From: Solibacillus sp. FSL H8-0523
GTDB taxonomy: Bacteria > Bacillota > Bacilli > Bacillales_A > Planococcaceae
DNA: 64,000 nucleotides
Reading direction: 5' to 3'
Assembly (NCBI RefSeq): GCF_038051985.1
Contig: NZ_CP150291.1
Coordinates: 1,922,001 to 1,986,000, forward strand
Shown here: piece by piece, positions 17,496-26,117 of the stretch
Layout of the letters: the number at the start of each line of letters is the position of its first letter
Numbering within the stretch: the first letter of the stretch is position 1
Notes under the pieces: model-generated
Told to the model about the DNA's origin: nothing
Database searches by the model: none
Seen by the model: the letters and a program-made list of their open reading frames with translations, nothing else
Position numbers and translations under genes: made by a program

Positions 17496-17867
17496 ATGGC
17501 AATCGCAATCGTAATTAATGATGAAGGTATCGTAACACCAATCGTAGAAGGGACGGTGCTACGTATTATTGAGAAAGACGGGACAGCAGAAGATCACCGC
17601 AACCCAGCACTGGATTTAACGGAAGGACGTCGCGGTGCCACATTACGTAAAGCAATCGAATTAGGAGCAACTAAGTTTGTCGCACCCCCTGCAACGTTTT
17701 GTGAATTATCATACGAAAAAGCACAGCAAGAGCAAGTGAAGTTCATTAACATCACTGCAAACCAAACATTTAGCCAAGTTGCACAGCAAATCAAATCAGG
17801 TGCTATTAGCGCGTCAGCAAACTTACCAGCTGATGAAGTCGTTTCAAGTGCACCGGTAACTATTTAA
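17496..17867 (+). CDS. NifX/NifB-type (FeMo-cofactor-like) small protein
   Basis: 123 residues, no membrane segment. The N-terminal strand A-I-A-I-V-I-N-D-E-G-I-V-T-P, a downstream D-H-R-N-P and a G-A-T-L-R-K-A-I-E-L-G-A-T-K-F-V-A-P-P helix-strand resemble the dinitrogenase iron-molybdenum cofactor biosynthesis domain (NifX/NafY). Proteins of this domain bind metal clusters or act in sulfur and molybdenum chemistry. The operon shows no nitrogenase genes, so a role in sulfur metabolism is more likely. The assignment rests on resemblance and is moderate. Confidence 0.45.
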   Translation: MAIAIVINDEGIVTPIVEGTVLRIIEKDGTAEDHRNPALDLTEGRRGATLRKAIELGATKFVAPPATFCELSYEKAQQEQVKFINITANQTFSQVAQQIKSGAISASANLPADEVVSSAPVTI

Positions 17868-17880
17868 GGGGGAAATGACA

Positions 17881-19008
17881 ATGACAAAAGTAGAATTTAT
17901 TACAATGGCGCCAACTTCAGGCGATAGCGAGTACGTAGGAAATCAAGCATCAAAAAAGGATCAACAAACATGGTCTGGCGTTGGTGTGGATTCAGATCGT
18001 CAGCCTTCAGTGGAATACATTACAAAGGTCGCAAAAGCTGCTGAAAAAGCTGGTTTCTCGACATTACTACTACCAATCGGCGGGAGCTGCGTCGATTCAT
18101 TAGTCGCAGCATCTCATTTAACGGCACATACAGAAAAGCTGAAATTCTTATTCGCTGTACGTCCAGGTTCAACGGCACCAACTCAGCTCGCGAAGCAGTT
18201 TGCGTCAGTCAATTACTGGACAAATAACCGTGTGTTCGTAAATGTCGTAACAGGTGGAGCACCAAAAGAATTAGAAAACGATGGCGACTTTTTATCGCAC
18301 GCAGATCGCTACAAGCGTACGCGTGAATACATTGAGATTTTAAAACGCTTATTCAACGGCGAAACTTTCGATTATAACGGCGAGTTCTACACATTAAAAG
18401 GGGCGAATTTACCATTGCCATTAAAAGAAGCACCGCCGATTTTCTTCGGTGGTTCATCTCAAATTGCAAAAGAAGTCGCAACCGATGTAGCAGACGTTTA
18501 TATGCTGTGGGGCGAAACATTAGAAACAACGGCGGAAGAGCTTGAATCCGTTGTGAAATTAGCGAAGGAAAAAAATCGCGACCTGTCATACAGCGTGTCA
18601 TTCCAAGTCGTACTAGGGGATACAGAGGAAGAGGCATACGACAATGCCAACAAAATCATTAGCCATGTCGATCCAGCAGTACTTGAGGCCAAGCATGCCA
18701 ATACAGTTAACAACGGCGCGGTTGGTGTGAGTCGCTTACACCAAATCATGCTCGAATCAAAAGACAATAATTTCGTCATCGCACCAAACATTTGGGCGGG
18801 CTTAACACAAGTGTTATCAGGCAACTCGATTGCTCTAGTCGGCACGCCGCAGCAAGTAGCAGAGCGCGTGGCGGAATTTGTAGACTTAGGCTTTGATAAA
18901 ATTTTACTACGCGGCTTCCCACATCTAGAAGTCATTGAAGAAGTCGGCGCAAAAGTCATTCCGTTAGTACACGCGATTTTAGAAGAACGCGCAAAACTAG
19001 TAGTGTAA
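17881..19008 (+). CDS. ssuD: FMNH2-dependent alkanesulfonate monooxygenase
   Basis: 375 residues from ATG 17881; ATG 17875 two codons earlier is too close to AAGGGGGAA. Luciferase-like (LLM) barrel with the SsuD signatures F-A-V-R-P-G near 100, N-V-V-T-G-G near 120, and the H-A-D-R-Y-K-R-T-R-E-Y segment. SsuD splits the C-S bond of alkanesulfonates with FMNH2 and O2 to give an aldehyde and sulfite. Reduced flavin would come from the reductase at 20355. Lies between the NifX-like gene and a second LLM enzyme. Confidence 0.87.
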   Translation: MTKVEFITMAPTSGDSEYVGNQASKKDQQTWSGVGVDSDRQPSVEYITKVAKAAEKAGFSTLLLPIGGSCVDSLVAASHLTAHTEKLKFLFAVRPGSTAPTQLAKQFASVNYWTNNRVFVNVVTGGAPKELENDGDFLSHADRYKRTREYIEILKRLFNGETFDYNGEFYTLKGANLPLPLKEAPPIFFGGSSQIAKEVATDVADVYMLWGETLETTAEELESVVKLAKEKNRDLSYSVSFQVVLGDTEEEAYDNANKIISHVDPAVLEAKHANTVNNGAVGVSRLHQIMLESKDNNFVIAPNIWAGLTQVLSGNSIALVGTPQQVAERVAEFVDLGFDKILLRGFPHLEVIEEVGAKVIPLVHAILEERAKLVV

Positions 19009-19021
19009 GGGGGAGACGTAC

Positions 19022-20344
19022 ATGACGAAAAAGCAAATGAAATTAGGCTTGTTTTTAATGGGCACAGGCCACCACATCGCTTCATGGCGCCACCCTGAAG
19101 CTCAAGCGGATGCGAGCGAAAACGTAGAGTTCTTTAAAGAAGTTGCGGTAAAAGCTGAAGAAGGAAAGCTGGATATGCTGTTTTTAAGTGACGGCTTAAC
19201 GTTCAATGAGCTATCACACCCAGCCGAGCAAGTGCGCTTTGAACCGCTAACATTACATGCAGTGCTTTCAACGGTAACGAAAAACATCGGCTTAACGGCT
19301 ACGGCTTCAACGACATATAATGAGCCGTTCCATATCGCACGTAAATTCTCATCACTGGATCATTTAAGTGGAGGGCGCGCGGCTTGGAATATCGTGACGT
19401 CTTATTACGAGGCAGAAGCAAGCAACTTCAATCAAGATCAGCACTTAGATCACTCATTACGTTATGAGCGAGCAGACGAGTTTGTTGAAGTCGTAAAAGG
19501 TCTTTGGGATTCTTACGAGGACGATGCATTAGCCCGCAATAAACAAACGGGTGAATATATTACAAAAGGAAAATTACACACACTTAATCATAGAGGCGAA
19601 TACTACTCGGTGCGCGGCCCACTCAATTCAAGCCGCCCCCCACAAGGTCGTCCAGTACTTGTGCAGGCAGGATCATCTGAAGCAGGAACAACACTTGCTG
19701 CGAAACAAGCAGACGTGATTTTTACTGCACAGCAAACGCTAGAAGATGCGCAAAAATTTTATAAGCTATTAAAAGATAAAGCTGTCGCAGCAGGGCGCGA
19801 ACGCGATGATGTGAAAATCATGCCAGGTGTATCGGTGTACGTGGCAGAAACAGAAGAATTAGCACGCGCAAAATACGAGGAGCTGCAACAATTAATCACG
19901 CCTGAAATTGGCTTAGACTTTTTAGCGGATTACTTAGGCTATGATTTATCGAAGCATGATTTAGAGGGCCCGTTACCAAGCGACATCCCGCCAACAAACG
20001 GAAACCGTAGCCGCCAACAGTTAATTATTGAACTAGCAGCGCGTGAAAACTTAACGATCCGCGAGCTGTACTTACGCATTGCCGGCTCACGCGGACACCG
20101 CATTATTTTCGGCTCACCAAGTCAAATCGCTGATCAATTAGAGGAATGGGTAGAGAATGAGGCAGCAGACGGCTTTAACTTAATGCCCCCATACTTCCCA
20201 GGTGGCTTTACGGACTTTATTGATTTAGTCATTCCTGAATTACAAAAGCGAGGTTCATTCCGCACTGAATACGAAGGAACGACACTGCGTGAAAACTTAG
20301 GCTTGCAAGAAGTCAAATCACGCTATACATTACAACAGGTGTAG
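19022..20344 (+). CDS. DszA/NtaA/SnaA-family flavin monooxygenase
   Basis: 440 residues, the size of the NtaA/SnaA/SoxA(DszA) LLM subfamily. Features: H-I-A-S-W-R-H-P near 17-24, the T-A-S-T-T-Y-N-E-P-F-H-I-A-R-K-F block near 95-111 and G-R-A-A-W-N-I-V-T-S. Members oxidise sulfones (DszA), N-acetyl-S-succinocysteine-type thioethers, nitrilotriacetate or dimethyl sulfone with FMNH2. Combined with the DszC-like enzyme at the head of the operon it suggests attack on a sulfide or sulfone, but the substrate is open. AAGGGGGAG ribosome site. Confidence 0.82.
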   Translation: MTKKQMKLGLFLMGTGHHIASWRHPEAQADASENVEFFKEVAVKAEEGKLDMLFLSDGLTFNELSHPAEQVRFEPLTLHAVLSTVTKNIGLTATASTTYNEPFHIARKFSSLDHLSGGRAAWNIVTSYYEAEASNFNQDQHLDHSLRYERADEFVEVVKGLWDSYEDDALARNKQTGEYITKGKLHTLNHRGEYYSVRGPLNSSRPPQGRPVLVQAGSSEAGTTLAAKQADVIFTAQQTLEDAQKFYKLLKDKAVAAGRERDDVKIMPGVSVYVAETEELARAKYEELQQLITPEIGLDFLADYLGYDLSKHDLEGPLPSDIPPTNGNRSRQQLIIELAARENLTIRELYLRIAGSRGHRIIFGSPSQIADQLEEWVENEAADGFNLMPPYFPGGFTDFIDLVIPELQKRGSFRTEYEGTTLRENLGLQEVKSRYTLQQV

Positions 20345-20354
20345 GAGGATTTTT

Positions 20355-20885
20355 ATGACAAAAGCAATTTTAATTAATGGTGGCAATAGTATTGCATCCC
20401 GTTTAACGGGTGTAGAAAATGTTATCGCAGCGAATTTACAGGCAAAGGGTGTTGAGGTGGATGTAATTCAAGTACACCAATTACCAGCAGATGATTTAAT
20501 AACGGCAAACTATGCGAGTGAAGCAATCGCGAAGGAAATTATCAAGGTGGGCGAGGCAGATATCGTTGTATTTTTAACGCCGATTTATAAAGGCTCATAC
20601 ACAGGCATTTTAAAAACGTTTATTGATTTACTGCCGCAAAAAGGCTTAGAAGGCAAGCAAGTAATCCCTGTGGCAATCGGTGGATCAATTGCACATTTAC
20701 TGGCGCTTGAGTATTCGTTGAAGCCGGTGCTATCAATTTTAGGTGCAACGACTATTGAAAGCCCGATTTATATTGTCGATTCACAGGTAGCGCGTACGGA
20801 TGATGGGTTTACTTTAGATGAGGCGGCGACTGAACGAATTGAGAAGGTTTTTTCAAGTGTTGGTAGAGTTCAAGTAGGCGTATAA
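20355..20885 (+). CDS. ssuE: NAD(P)H-dependent FMN reductase, SsuE-like
   Basis: 176 residues, flavodoxin-like fold. N-terminal phosphate loop I-N-G-G-N-S-I-A-S-R-L and the T-P-I-Y-K-G-S-Y-T-G-I-L-K motif near 75-88 are those of SsuE-type reductases, which deliver free FMNH2. It is the last gene of the operon and can serve all three flavin monooxygenases at 11469, 17881 and 19022. TAGGAGG ribosome site. Confidence 0.85.
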   Translation: MTKAILINGGNSIASRLTGVENVIAANLQAKGVEVDVIQVHQLPADDLITANYASEAIAKEIIKVGEADIVVFLTPIYKGSYTGILKTFIDLLPQKGLEGKQVIPVAIGGSIAHLLALEYSLKPVLSILGATTIESPIYIVDSQVARTDDGFTLDEAATERIEKVFSSVGRVQVGV

Positions 20886-20970
20886 GTAGAGGGATAGAAT
20901 GATTTTAAGCACGAGACCTGATTAGTGTGAGCATATATAATGGTTGTATTTAAGGATGATAAAAAGTGAC

Positions 20971-21003
20971 GAGGTAGCCGGTTTTTGGCTACCTCATTTT
21001 TTT
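20971..21003 (+). terminator. terminator of the organosulfur operon
   Basis: Perfect stem GAGGTAGCC / GGCTACCTC, then ATTTTTTT. Confidence 0.9.
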
Positions 21004-21023
21004 GAGTAAAAATTAATTAATGC

Positions 21024-21051
21024 ATCAGCCGAACAAAGCGCGGAGAAGGTT
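21024..21051 (+). repeat. 28-bp direct repeat, left copy (remnant of DUF4230 3' end)
   Basis: Identical over 28 bp to 35154-35181, where the same bases encode S-A-E-Q-S-A-E-K-V inside the DUF4230 protein. Here the frame reads A-S-A-E-Q-S-A-E-K-V-N-F-R-stop, against ...K-V-(15 residues)-F-R-stop in the gene, so it looks like the gene's 3' end with about 40 bases removed. Confidence 0.75.
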
Positions 21052-21348
21052 AATTTTAGGTGAATCGACTATTCATATACCGAATGTACAATGATTTTGA
21101 ATTGCTTGGTTCTCGGTGTACATTACTAATAAAATACAACACTCTTATCTAAAATGGTAATATATAGGTAAATAAATCTGTAATTTACTCAATAACATGT
21201 TGCGGAGAAATTAGATAGTAATGTGTGCTCATGCTCGGTTAACTGACTTTTGGGCACTGATAATAAATCAAGCGGACATTGAAAGTTAAACTTATTTTTG
21301 GTATCTAACAATTGAGTTTCCCTCCACTTTAACTAAAGGAATGGTTTA

Positions 21349-23058
21349 ATGAGAGCATTTATAAAAAAGAATAATACGTTACATAACCAAATCTTTTTAC
21401 TATTTTCAGTATTGGCCGTCATCAATATAAGTGCGGTTACTATTATTGGTTATAATAAATTTTCTTCTGTTTATGATGAAATTGTGCAAGAACAGTTAGA
21501 ACAAACGAGCATAGAATTAAACAGTTCAATTGAAGCAAAGTATTCTCAAATAAGTATGATTGCATCCCAAGTTTCAACCGATGAGGATATTCAAAATTTA
21601 ATGTATCAATTGCTTAGTCAACCAGATTTGGCTAGCTTACAAGCGCAGACTTTTAAGCGAACGTTAAATCGTTACTATCCTTATATTGATAGTATTTTAG
21701 ATTACCGTTTTTATAAATTAGATGGAGCGGGCTTGTTTCCGGCTTCCCAAGAATTAAATTTAATTATTGATGATCAATCGATTCAAAGGGCGTTAGATGC
21801 AGAAGGACAACTTATTTGGGTAGGACAGGATACGAAAAGTCATCGGTATTCTTATGCGATTAAAGTCATAAAATTAATGAATCACTCCTATAAAAAAAGT
21901 GGGTTTCTTGTGTTGAAACTTGCAAATGAATATTTCGATACGCAGTTTGGCGATAGCGATAACTTTATTCAGATCTTTGATGATTCGGAACAATTTCTTA
22001 CAGGTCAAAATTCCTCTAAATTGTTGCTCTCGGATGAAGGGGAAATCTCCATCGACGACGAACCATTTTATGTCGTAAAAAGTGTATCACCACGTACTGA
22101 GTGGACAATCTATGTTGCACAGTCAATGGCAAACTATAACCAAAAAACACAAAAAATTCAATTATTCCTAGTTGGGATAGCGCTAATTGGTGTCGTGCTG
22201 GGCTTTTTATTATCTTGGATTATTGCTTCCTATATCACATCGCCGTTAAAACAGCTAATCGAGGCGATGCGTAAGGGCCCAAAAAGACAGCTGCTACATA
22301 TTGAAGAAACGAATAGCTATCTTGAAATGCATACCTTACATCACACGTACAATCAATTTATTACAGATATCGAAAGGCTTATTGAAGAGGTATATGAAAA
22401 GCAACTACTTCAACAGCAGGCAGAGTTGAAAGCATTACAATCTCAAATCAATCCGCACTTTTTATACAATACATTAAATACATTTTATTGGAAATTAATT
22501 GATGAGGGTAAGGATGAGCTTGCGGACTATGTGCTATCTATGTCTGCACTGTTCAAATATAGCGTTAGCGCTACAACAACGGACACAGATGTTGTTACAC
22601 TTCAACAGGAATTGGAGCAAGTTGAGCATTATTTAAATTTGATGAAAATGCGTTTAGATGACCGTTTGACATGGCAGATTCAATGCGAATCAGAGCTTAA
22701 AACGGTTCAGATTCCGAAACTATTATTGCAGCCTTTTATTGAAAATGCGATTATTCATGGAATTGAGCCACAACGCACGAAGGGTATGATCGATATCATC
22801 ATTCGTTCAAAAGGGCGGGATTTATTATCGATTATTATTCAGGATAATGGGAAAGGGATGCCTGCAACTACGCTAGATAACTTAAATAAAATGACAGATA
22901 TTCCAACGGGCATGAATCATATCGGTGTTCATAATATTCGGTTGCGACTCGCTATTCATTATTCGGAAAATGTTGCAGATTCACTGCACTTCAAGAGCGA
23001 TGAAAACCAAGGTACTAAAGTGTCGCTAATTTTACCAAAGGAGGAAAAACACTCATGA
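21349..23058 (+). CDS. YesM/LytS-type sensor histidine kinase
   Basis: 569 residues. Two membrane helices (about 16-36 and 272-297) enclose an extracellular sensor domain, followed by a HAMP segment, the His_kinase motif Q-S-Q-I-N-P-H-F-L-Y-N-T-L-N with phospho-acceptor His370, and the HATPase N-box I-E-N-A-I-I-H-G and G-box D-N-G-K-G-M. This layout is that of YesM-type kinases, which sense sugars or oligosaccharides often through their ABC binding protein. It overlaps the response-regulator gene by four bases and lies upstream of a sugar ABC transporter, so it most likely controls the xylose cluster. Confidence 0.88.
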   Translation: MRAFIKKNNTLHNQIFLLFSVLAVINISAVTIIGYNKFSSVYDEIVQEQLEQTSIELNSSIEAKYSQISMIASQVSTDEDIQNLMYQLLSQPDLASLQAQTFKRTLNRYYPYIDSILDYRFYKLDGAGLFPASQELNLIIDDQSIQRALDAEGQLIWVGQDTKSHRYSYAIKVIKLMNHSYKKSGFLVLKLANEYFDTQFGDSDNFIQIFDDSEQFLTGQNSSKLLLSDEGEISIDDEPFYVVKSVSPRTEWTIYVAQSMANYNQKTQKIQLFLVGIALIGVVLGFLLSWIIASYITSPLKQLIEAMRKGPKRQLLHIEETNSYLEMHTLHHTYNQFITDIERLIEEVYEKQLLQQQAELKALQSQINPHFLYNTLNTFYWKLIDEGKDELADYVLSMSALFKYSVSATTTDTDVVTLQQELEQVEHYLNLMKMRLDDRLTWQIQCESELKTVQIPKLLLQPFIENAIIHGIEPQRTKGMIDIIIRSKGRDLLSIIIQDNGKGMPATTLDNLNKMTDIPTGMNHIGVHNIRLRLAIHYSENVADSLHFKSDENQGTKVSLILPKEEKHS

Positions 23059-23789
23059 CAATTCAGTTATTAATTATTGAAGATGAAACGATTGTTCGAA
23101 AAAGTCTAAAAAATATGATAGAAAAAAATAGACACTCCATTACGGTTTATACAGCAGCTGATGTTTATGAAGCCAATGAGTATTTCCAGTTAGCACCTAT
23201 ACATGTATTAATTCTTGATATTCAACTTCCTGAAATTGACGGCCTCACATTCTTAAAACAGCTACGAAAAAGACAACCTGATTTACTTGTAATAATTGTA
23301 TCGGCCCATGCTGACTTTGCGTATGCGCAGCAGGCAATCGATTTGAATGTCGTAAAATATTTAGTAAAGCCAGTTTCTAGAGAAACATTATTAGAAGCGA
23401 TAGATCAATGCATAAAGCACGTGAAGATAATACCAAGCGCGGATCACGCCAGTATTCAACAAGCGTTGAATTATATTCATACACATTTTAATGAACCACT
23501 AACGTTACAAGAATTATCTGAGATTGTACACCTTAATACGAGTTATTTTAGCTCTCTTTTCAAACAATCTGTTGGTGTGAATTTTTTGCAATACCTAACG
23601 AATTACAGAATGAAGGAAGCAAAAAAACTATTATTAGAGCACAACTACTCGATTGGAGAAATTTCAATTCGAGTAGGTTACAAAACTTCTAAGTATTTCA
23701 TCCAAATTTTTAAAGAGTATGAGAAGATTACACCAAATCAATACCGAAAGCAAAAACATTCCAAAGATAATGGTGTTTATCCTAAATAA
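23055..23789 (+). CDS. YesN-type response regulator with AraC HTH
   Basis: 244 residues. Receiver domain with acidic pocket E9-D10, phospho-acceptor Asp55 (L-I-L-D-I-Q-L-P), and conserved Lys in V-K-Y-L-V-K-P. The C-terminal 100 residues form a double helix-turn-helix AraC domain (S-Y-F-S-S-L-F-K-Q and I-S-I-R-V-G-Y-K-T-S-K-Y-F). Shorter than many YesN proteins because there is no long linker. Coupled to the kinase (ATGA). Predicted activator of the binding-protein operon that starts at 23854. Confidence 0.88.
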   Translation: MTIQLLIIEDETIVRKSLKNMIEKNRHSITVYTAADVYEANEYFQLAPIHVLILDIQLPEIDGLTFLKQLRKRQPDLLVIIVSAHADFAYAQQAIDLNVVKYLVKPVSRETLLEAIDQCIKHVKIIPSADHASIQQALNYIHTHFNEPLTLQELSEIVHLNTSYFSSLFKQSVGVNFLQYLTNYRMKEAKKLLLEHNYSIGEISIRVGYKTSKYFIQIFKEYEKITPNQYRKQKHSKDNGVYPK

Positions 23790-23853
23790 TTTGGAATTTT
23801 CAGTCTTAAATTTTTGTTATTATAAGCTTAATCACATTTGGGGGGAGATTATA

Positions 23854-25170
23854 ATGAAAAGGTTTAAGAAAGCGCATACATTTTTCTTAGCTTGTATTGT
23901 TGGGGTGTTATTAGTATTAGGGGGATGTAGTTCTTCGAGTAGTGATAGTGAAGTTAGTGGTGATGGAAACAAGGTAGTAAAATTCATGCACATTTGGCCA
24001 CCGGGTAGTTCAAAAACGCAAAACCAAATCGTTGAATCGGTTGTTAAAAAGTATGAGGATGACAATCCAGATGTAAAAATTCAAGTTGAGTATTTAGAAA
24101 ATGAGCAATACAAAGATAAAATCAAAGTTCTTTCTTCATCTAACGAATTGCCTGATGTAGGGGTGACATGGGCAGCTGGTTATTTAAAACCATTCGTTGA
24201 AGGTGGTCTAATGGCAGACTTGTCTGACGTATTAGCAAAAGATAATTTAAAAGACCAATTCGTTGGAGGTACAACAGAAGCATATGCCTTTGATGACAAG
24301 ACATATGGCCTACCAATCGAGTTAAATATTGCACCAGTTTATTACAACAAGGAAATTTTCAAAAAGAATGGTTTAGAAGTACCGACAACATATGCTGAAT
24401 TTGTAAATGTTGTTAAAACACTAAAATCAAGTGGTGTAACTCCAATTGCACTTGGAAATAAAGAGGGGTGGACAGGCTCGCTATGGTATATGTACTTAGC
24501 AGATCGTATTGGTGGCTCAACACTTATCTCTGAAGCAATTGCACAAGAAGTATCATTTGAAAATGCTGATTTAGAACAAGCAGCGGCAGATTTCAAAGAA
24601 TTAGCCGAATTAGGTGCTTTTAGTAAAGGTACAAATGGTTTATCAAATGACGAAGCAAAAATTGAATTTTTAAATGAAACGGCTGCAATGTACCTAATGG
24701 GTAGTTGGGAATTACCGAATTTCACAACAAGTGATGAAACAACACAAGAATTTAAAGATAAAATTGGGTATTTTAATTTCCCTAATTACGAGAGTGGCGC
24801 GGGTGCAGCGGATAGTTGGATCGGCGGGCCAGGCGTCGGGCTATTCGTTTCGGAAAAATCGAAAGTAAAAGATGAATCAAAAGAGTTTATTCGTTACTTT
24901 ATCGAAGAATGGGGCAAACAATCGTTCACGAAAGCGGGCGTAATTCCAGCTACAAAGGTAGATACGTCTTCTCTTGATTTACCACAGATGAATATCGATG
25001 TTTTAAATGATTTAAACAAAGCAAAAAGCATTACACTTTTTGCTGATGTACAAATGCCTGCTTCAGCAGCAGACACTCATTATAATTTATTGCAGTCATT
25101 AGTTAGTGGAGATATAACACCTGCTGACTTTACGAAGCAAACAGAACAATCGCTCAAGTCTGCTAAATAA
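23854..25170 (+). CDS. sugar ABC transporter substrate-binding lipoprotein
   Basis: 438 residues from ATG 23854, set by TTGGGGGGAG; the frame is open upstream into the regulator gene but without a start. Lipobox L-G-G-C, Cys25, followed by a serine-rich spacer. The rest is an extracellular solute-binding protein family 1 fold (F-M-H-I-W-P-P-G, Y-Y-N-K-E-I-F-K-K-N-G-L, W-I-G-G-P-G-V-G). Family members bind mono- or oligosaccharides. Between xylosidase and xylA the expected ligand is xylose or xylo-oligosaccharide. No ATPase gene is in the cluster, so a shared MsmX-type ATPase must energise it. Confidence 0.87.
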   Translation: MKRFKKAHTFFLACIVGVLLVLGGCSSSSSDSEVSGDGNKVVKFMHIWPPGSSKTQNQIVESVVKKYEDDNPDVKIQVEYLENEQYKDKIKVLSSSNELPDVGVTWAAGYLKPFVEGGLMADLSDVLAKDNLKDQFVGGTTEAYAFDDKTYGLPIELNIAPVYYNKEIFKKNGLEVPTTYAEFVNVVKTLKSSGVTPIALGNKEGWTGSLWYMYLADRIGGSTLISEAIAQEVSFENADLEQAAADFKELAELGAFSKGTNGLSNDEAKIEFLNETAAMYLMGSWELPNFTTSDETTQEFKDKIGYFNFPNYESGAGAADSWIGGPGVGLFVSEKSKVKDESKEFIRYFIEEWGKQSFTKAGVIPATKVDTSSLDLPQMNIDVLNDLNKAKSITLFADVQMPASAADTHYNLLQSLVSGDITPADFTKQTEQSLKSAK

Positions 25171-25177
25171 ATTTATT

Positions 25178-25210
25178 AGGACATATCAACAATTGATATG
25201 TCCTATTTTC
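25178..25210 (+). terminator. intra-operon hairpin after the binding-protein gene
   Basis: Perfect 12-bp stem AGGACATATCAA / TTGATATGTCCT with a CAA loop, followed by ATTTTC. Hairpins here commonly protect or partly terminate transcripts so that the binding protein is made in excess over the permeases. Confidence 0.75.
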
Positions 25211-25226
25211 AAAAGGAGTGACACCA

Positions 25227-26102
25227 ATGAATCGATTGAAAGCTTCGAAACTTGATTTGTTAATATATGTCGGACCAGCGTTACTTTTACTGCTAGGAAT
25301 TGTTTATATTCCTATTGTGCAAACGGGCTATTTTGGCTTAATGGAATGGAATGGGATTGGTGAAAAAACATTTGTTGGGCTTGAAAACTATTTAGCATTG
25401 TTGAAAGATTCAAAGTTTTGGGGTAGTGCCTATCATTCGCTTATTTTAGCAGTAGCTTCAATTATTAGCCTTATTTTTTACTTAACCATTTCCTTTGTTT
25501 TAGCAAGCCGCATTAAGGGAGCGAATCTACTACGCAAAATTTATTTGATTCCTATGTTACTGGCTTCTGTTGCGATTGCACAACTTTGGATGAAAATTTA
25601 CAATCCATCGAACGGGATGCTTAATATCTTTTTAATGAAACTGGGGATCGAAAATCCACCTGCATGGCTTGGCGATGCAAATTTAGCACTCTACGCAATC
25701 ATTGTGCCAACGATTTGGCAATATGCAGGTTTTTATATTCTTATTTATTATGCCGCGTTAAAAAATGTTCCAGAATCTCTTGTTGAAGCAGCACGTATTG
25801 ATGGCGCATCTCCATTCCATATTGCACTTAAAATTAAATTACCACTAATTATGAACGTTGTGAAAGTAACAATCGTCCTTGCTGCAGTTGGATCGTTAAA
25901 ATATTTCGATTTAATTTATATTATGACAGGCGGTGGGCCAAGTGGTTCAAGTGAAGTAATGGCCTCGTATATGTATAATACGGCCTTTAATAAATTTGAT
26001 TTTGGCTATGGTAGTGCTATTGGCTTCTTCTTATTAGTCATTTGCCTCGTGGCGACATTCATAATTCAACGTTTGAGTATCGCTGACAAGGATCTTTACT
26101 AG
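25227..26102 (+). CDS. sugar ABC transporter permease (MalF/UgpA type)
   Basis: 291 residues from ATG 25227, behind AAAAGGAG; the GTG at 25218 lies inside the ribosome site. Six membrane helices and the EAA coupling loop V-E-A-A-R-I-D-G-A-S at about 190-199. Works as heterodimer with the next permease and the binding protein upstream to import a pentose or xylo-oligosaccharide. Confidence 0.88.
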   Translation: MNRLKASKLDLLIYVGPALLLLLGIVYIPIVQTGYFGLMEWNGIGEKTFVGLENYLALLKDSKFWGSAYHSLILAVASIISLIFYLTISFVLASRIKGANLLRKIYLIPMLLASVAIAQLWMKIYNPSNGMLNIFLMKLGIENPPAWLGDANLALYAIIVPTIWQYAGFYILIYYAALKNVPESLVEAARIDGASPFHIALKIKLPLIMNVVKVTIVLAAVGSLKYFDLIYIMTGGGPSGSSEVMASYMYNTAFNKFDFGYGSAIGFFLLVICLVATFIIQRLSIADKDLY

Positions 26103-26117
26103 AAAGGATGAAAAGCT

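Larger units (their letters stand above)
20886..21348. other. intergenic region between sulfur operon and xylose cluster
   Basis: 463 bp without a convincing gene. It holds the operon terminator (20971-21003), a 28-bp exact copy of part of the downstream DUF4230 gene (21024-21051) and an 8-bp-arm inverted repeat AATGTACA / TGTACATT (21083-21124). The last 200 bases are A/T-rich and probably contain the promoter of the two-component genes, but I see no clear consensus pair. Confidence 0.6.

Noticed and set aside
18498-19085. 195-codon minus-strand frame
   Set aside because: Antisense to ssuD, low-complexity Ser/Thr composition, no ribosome site.
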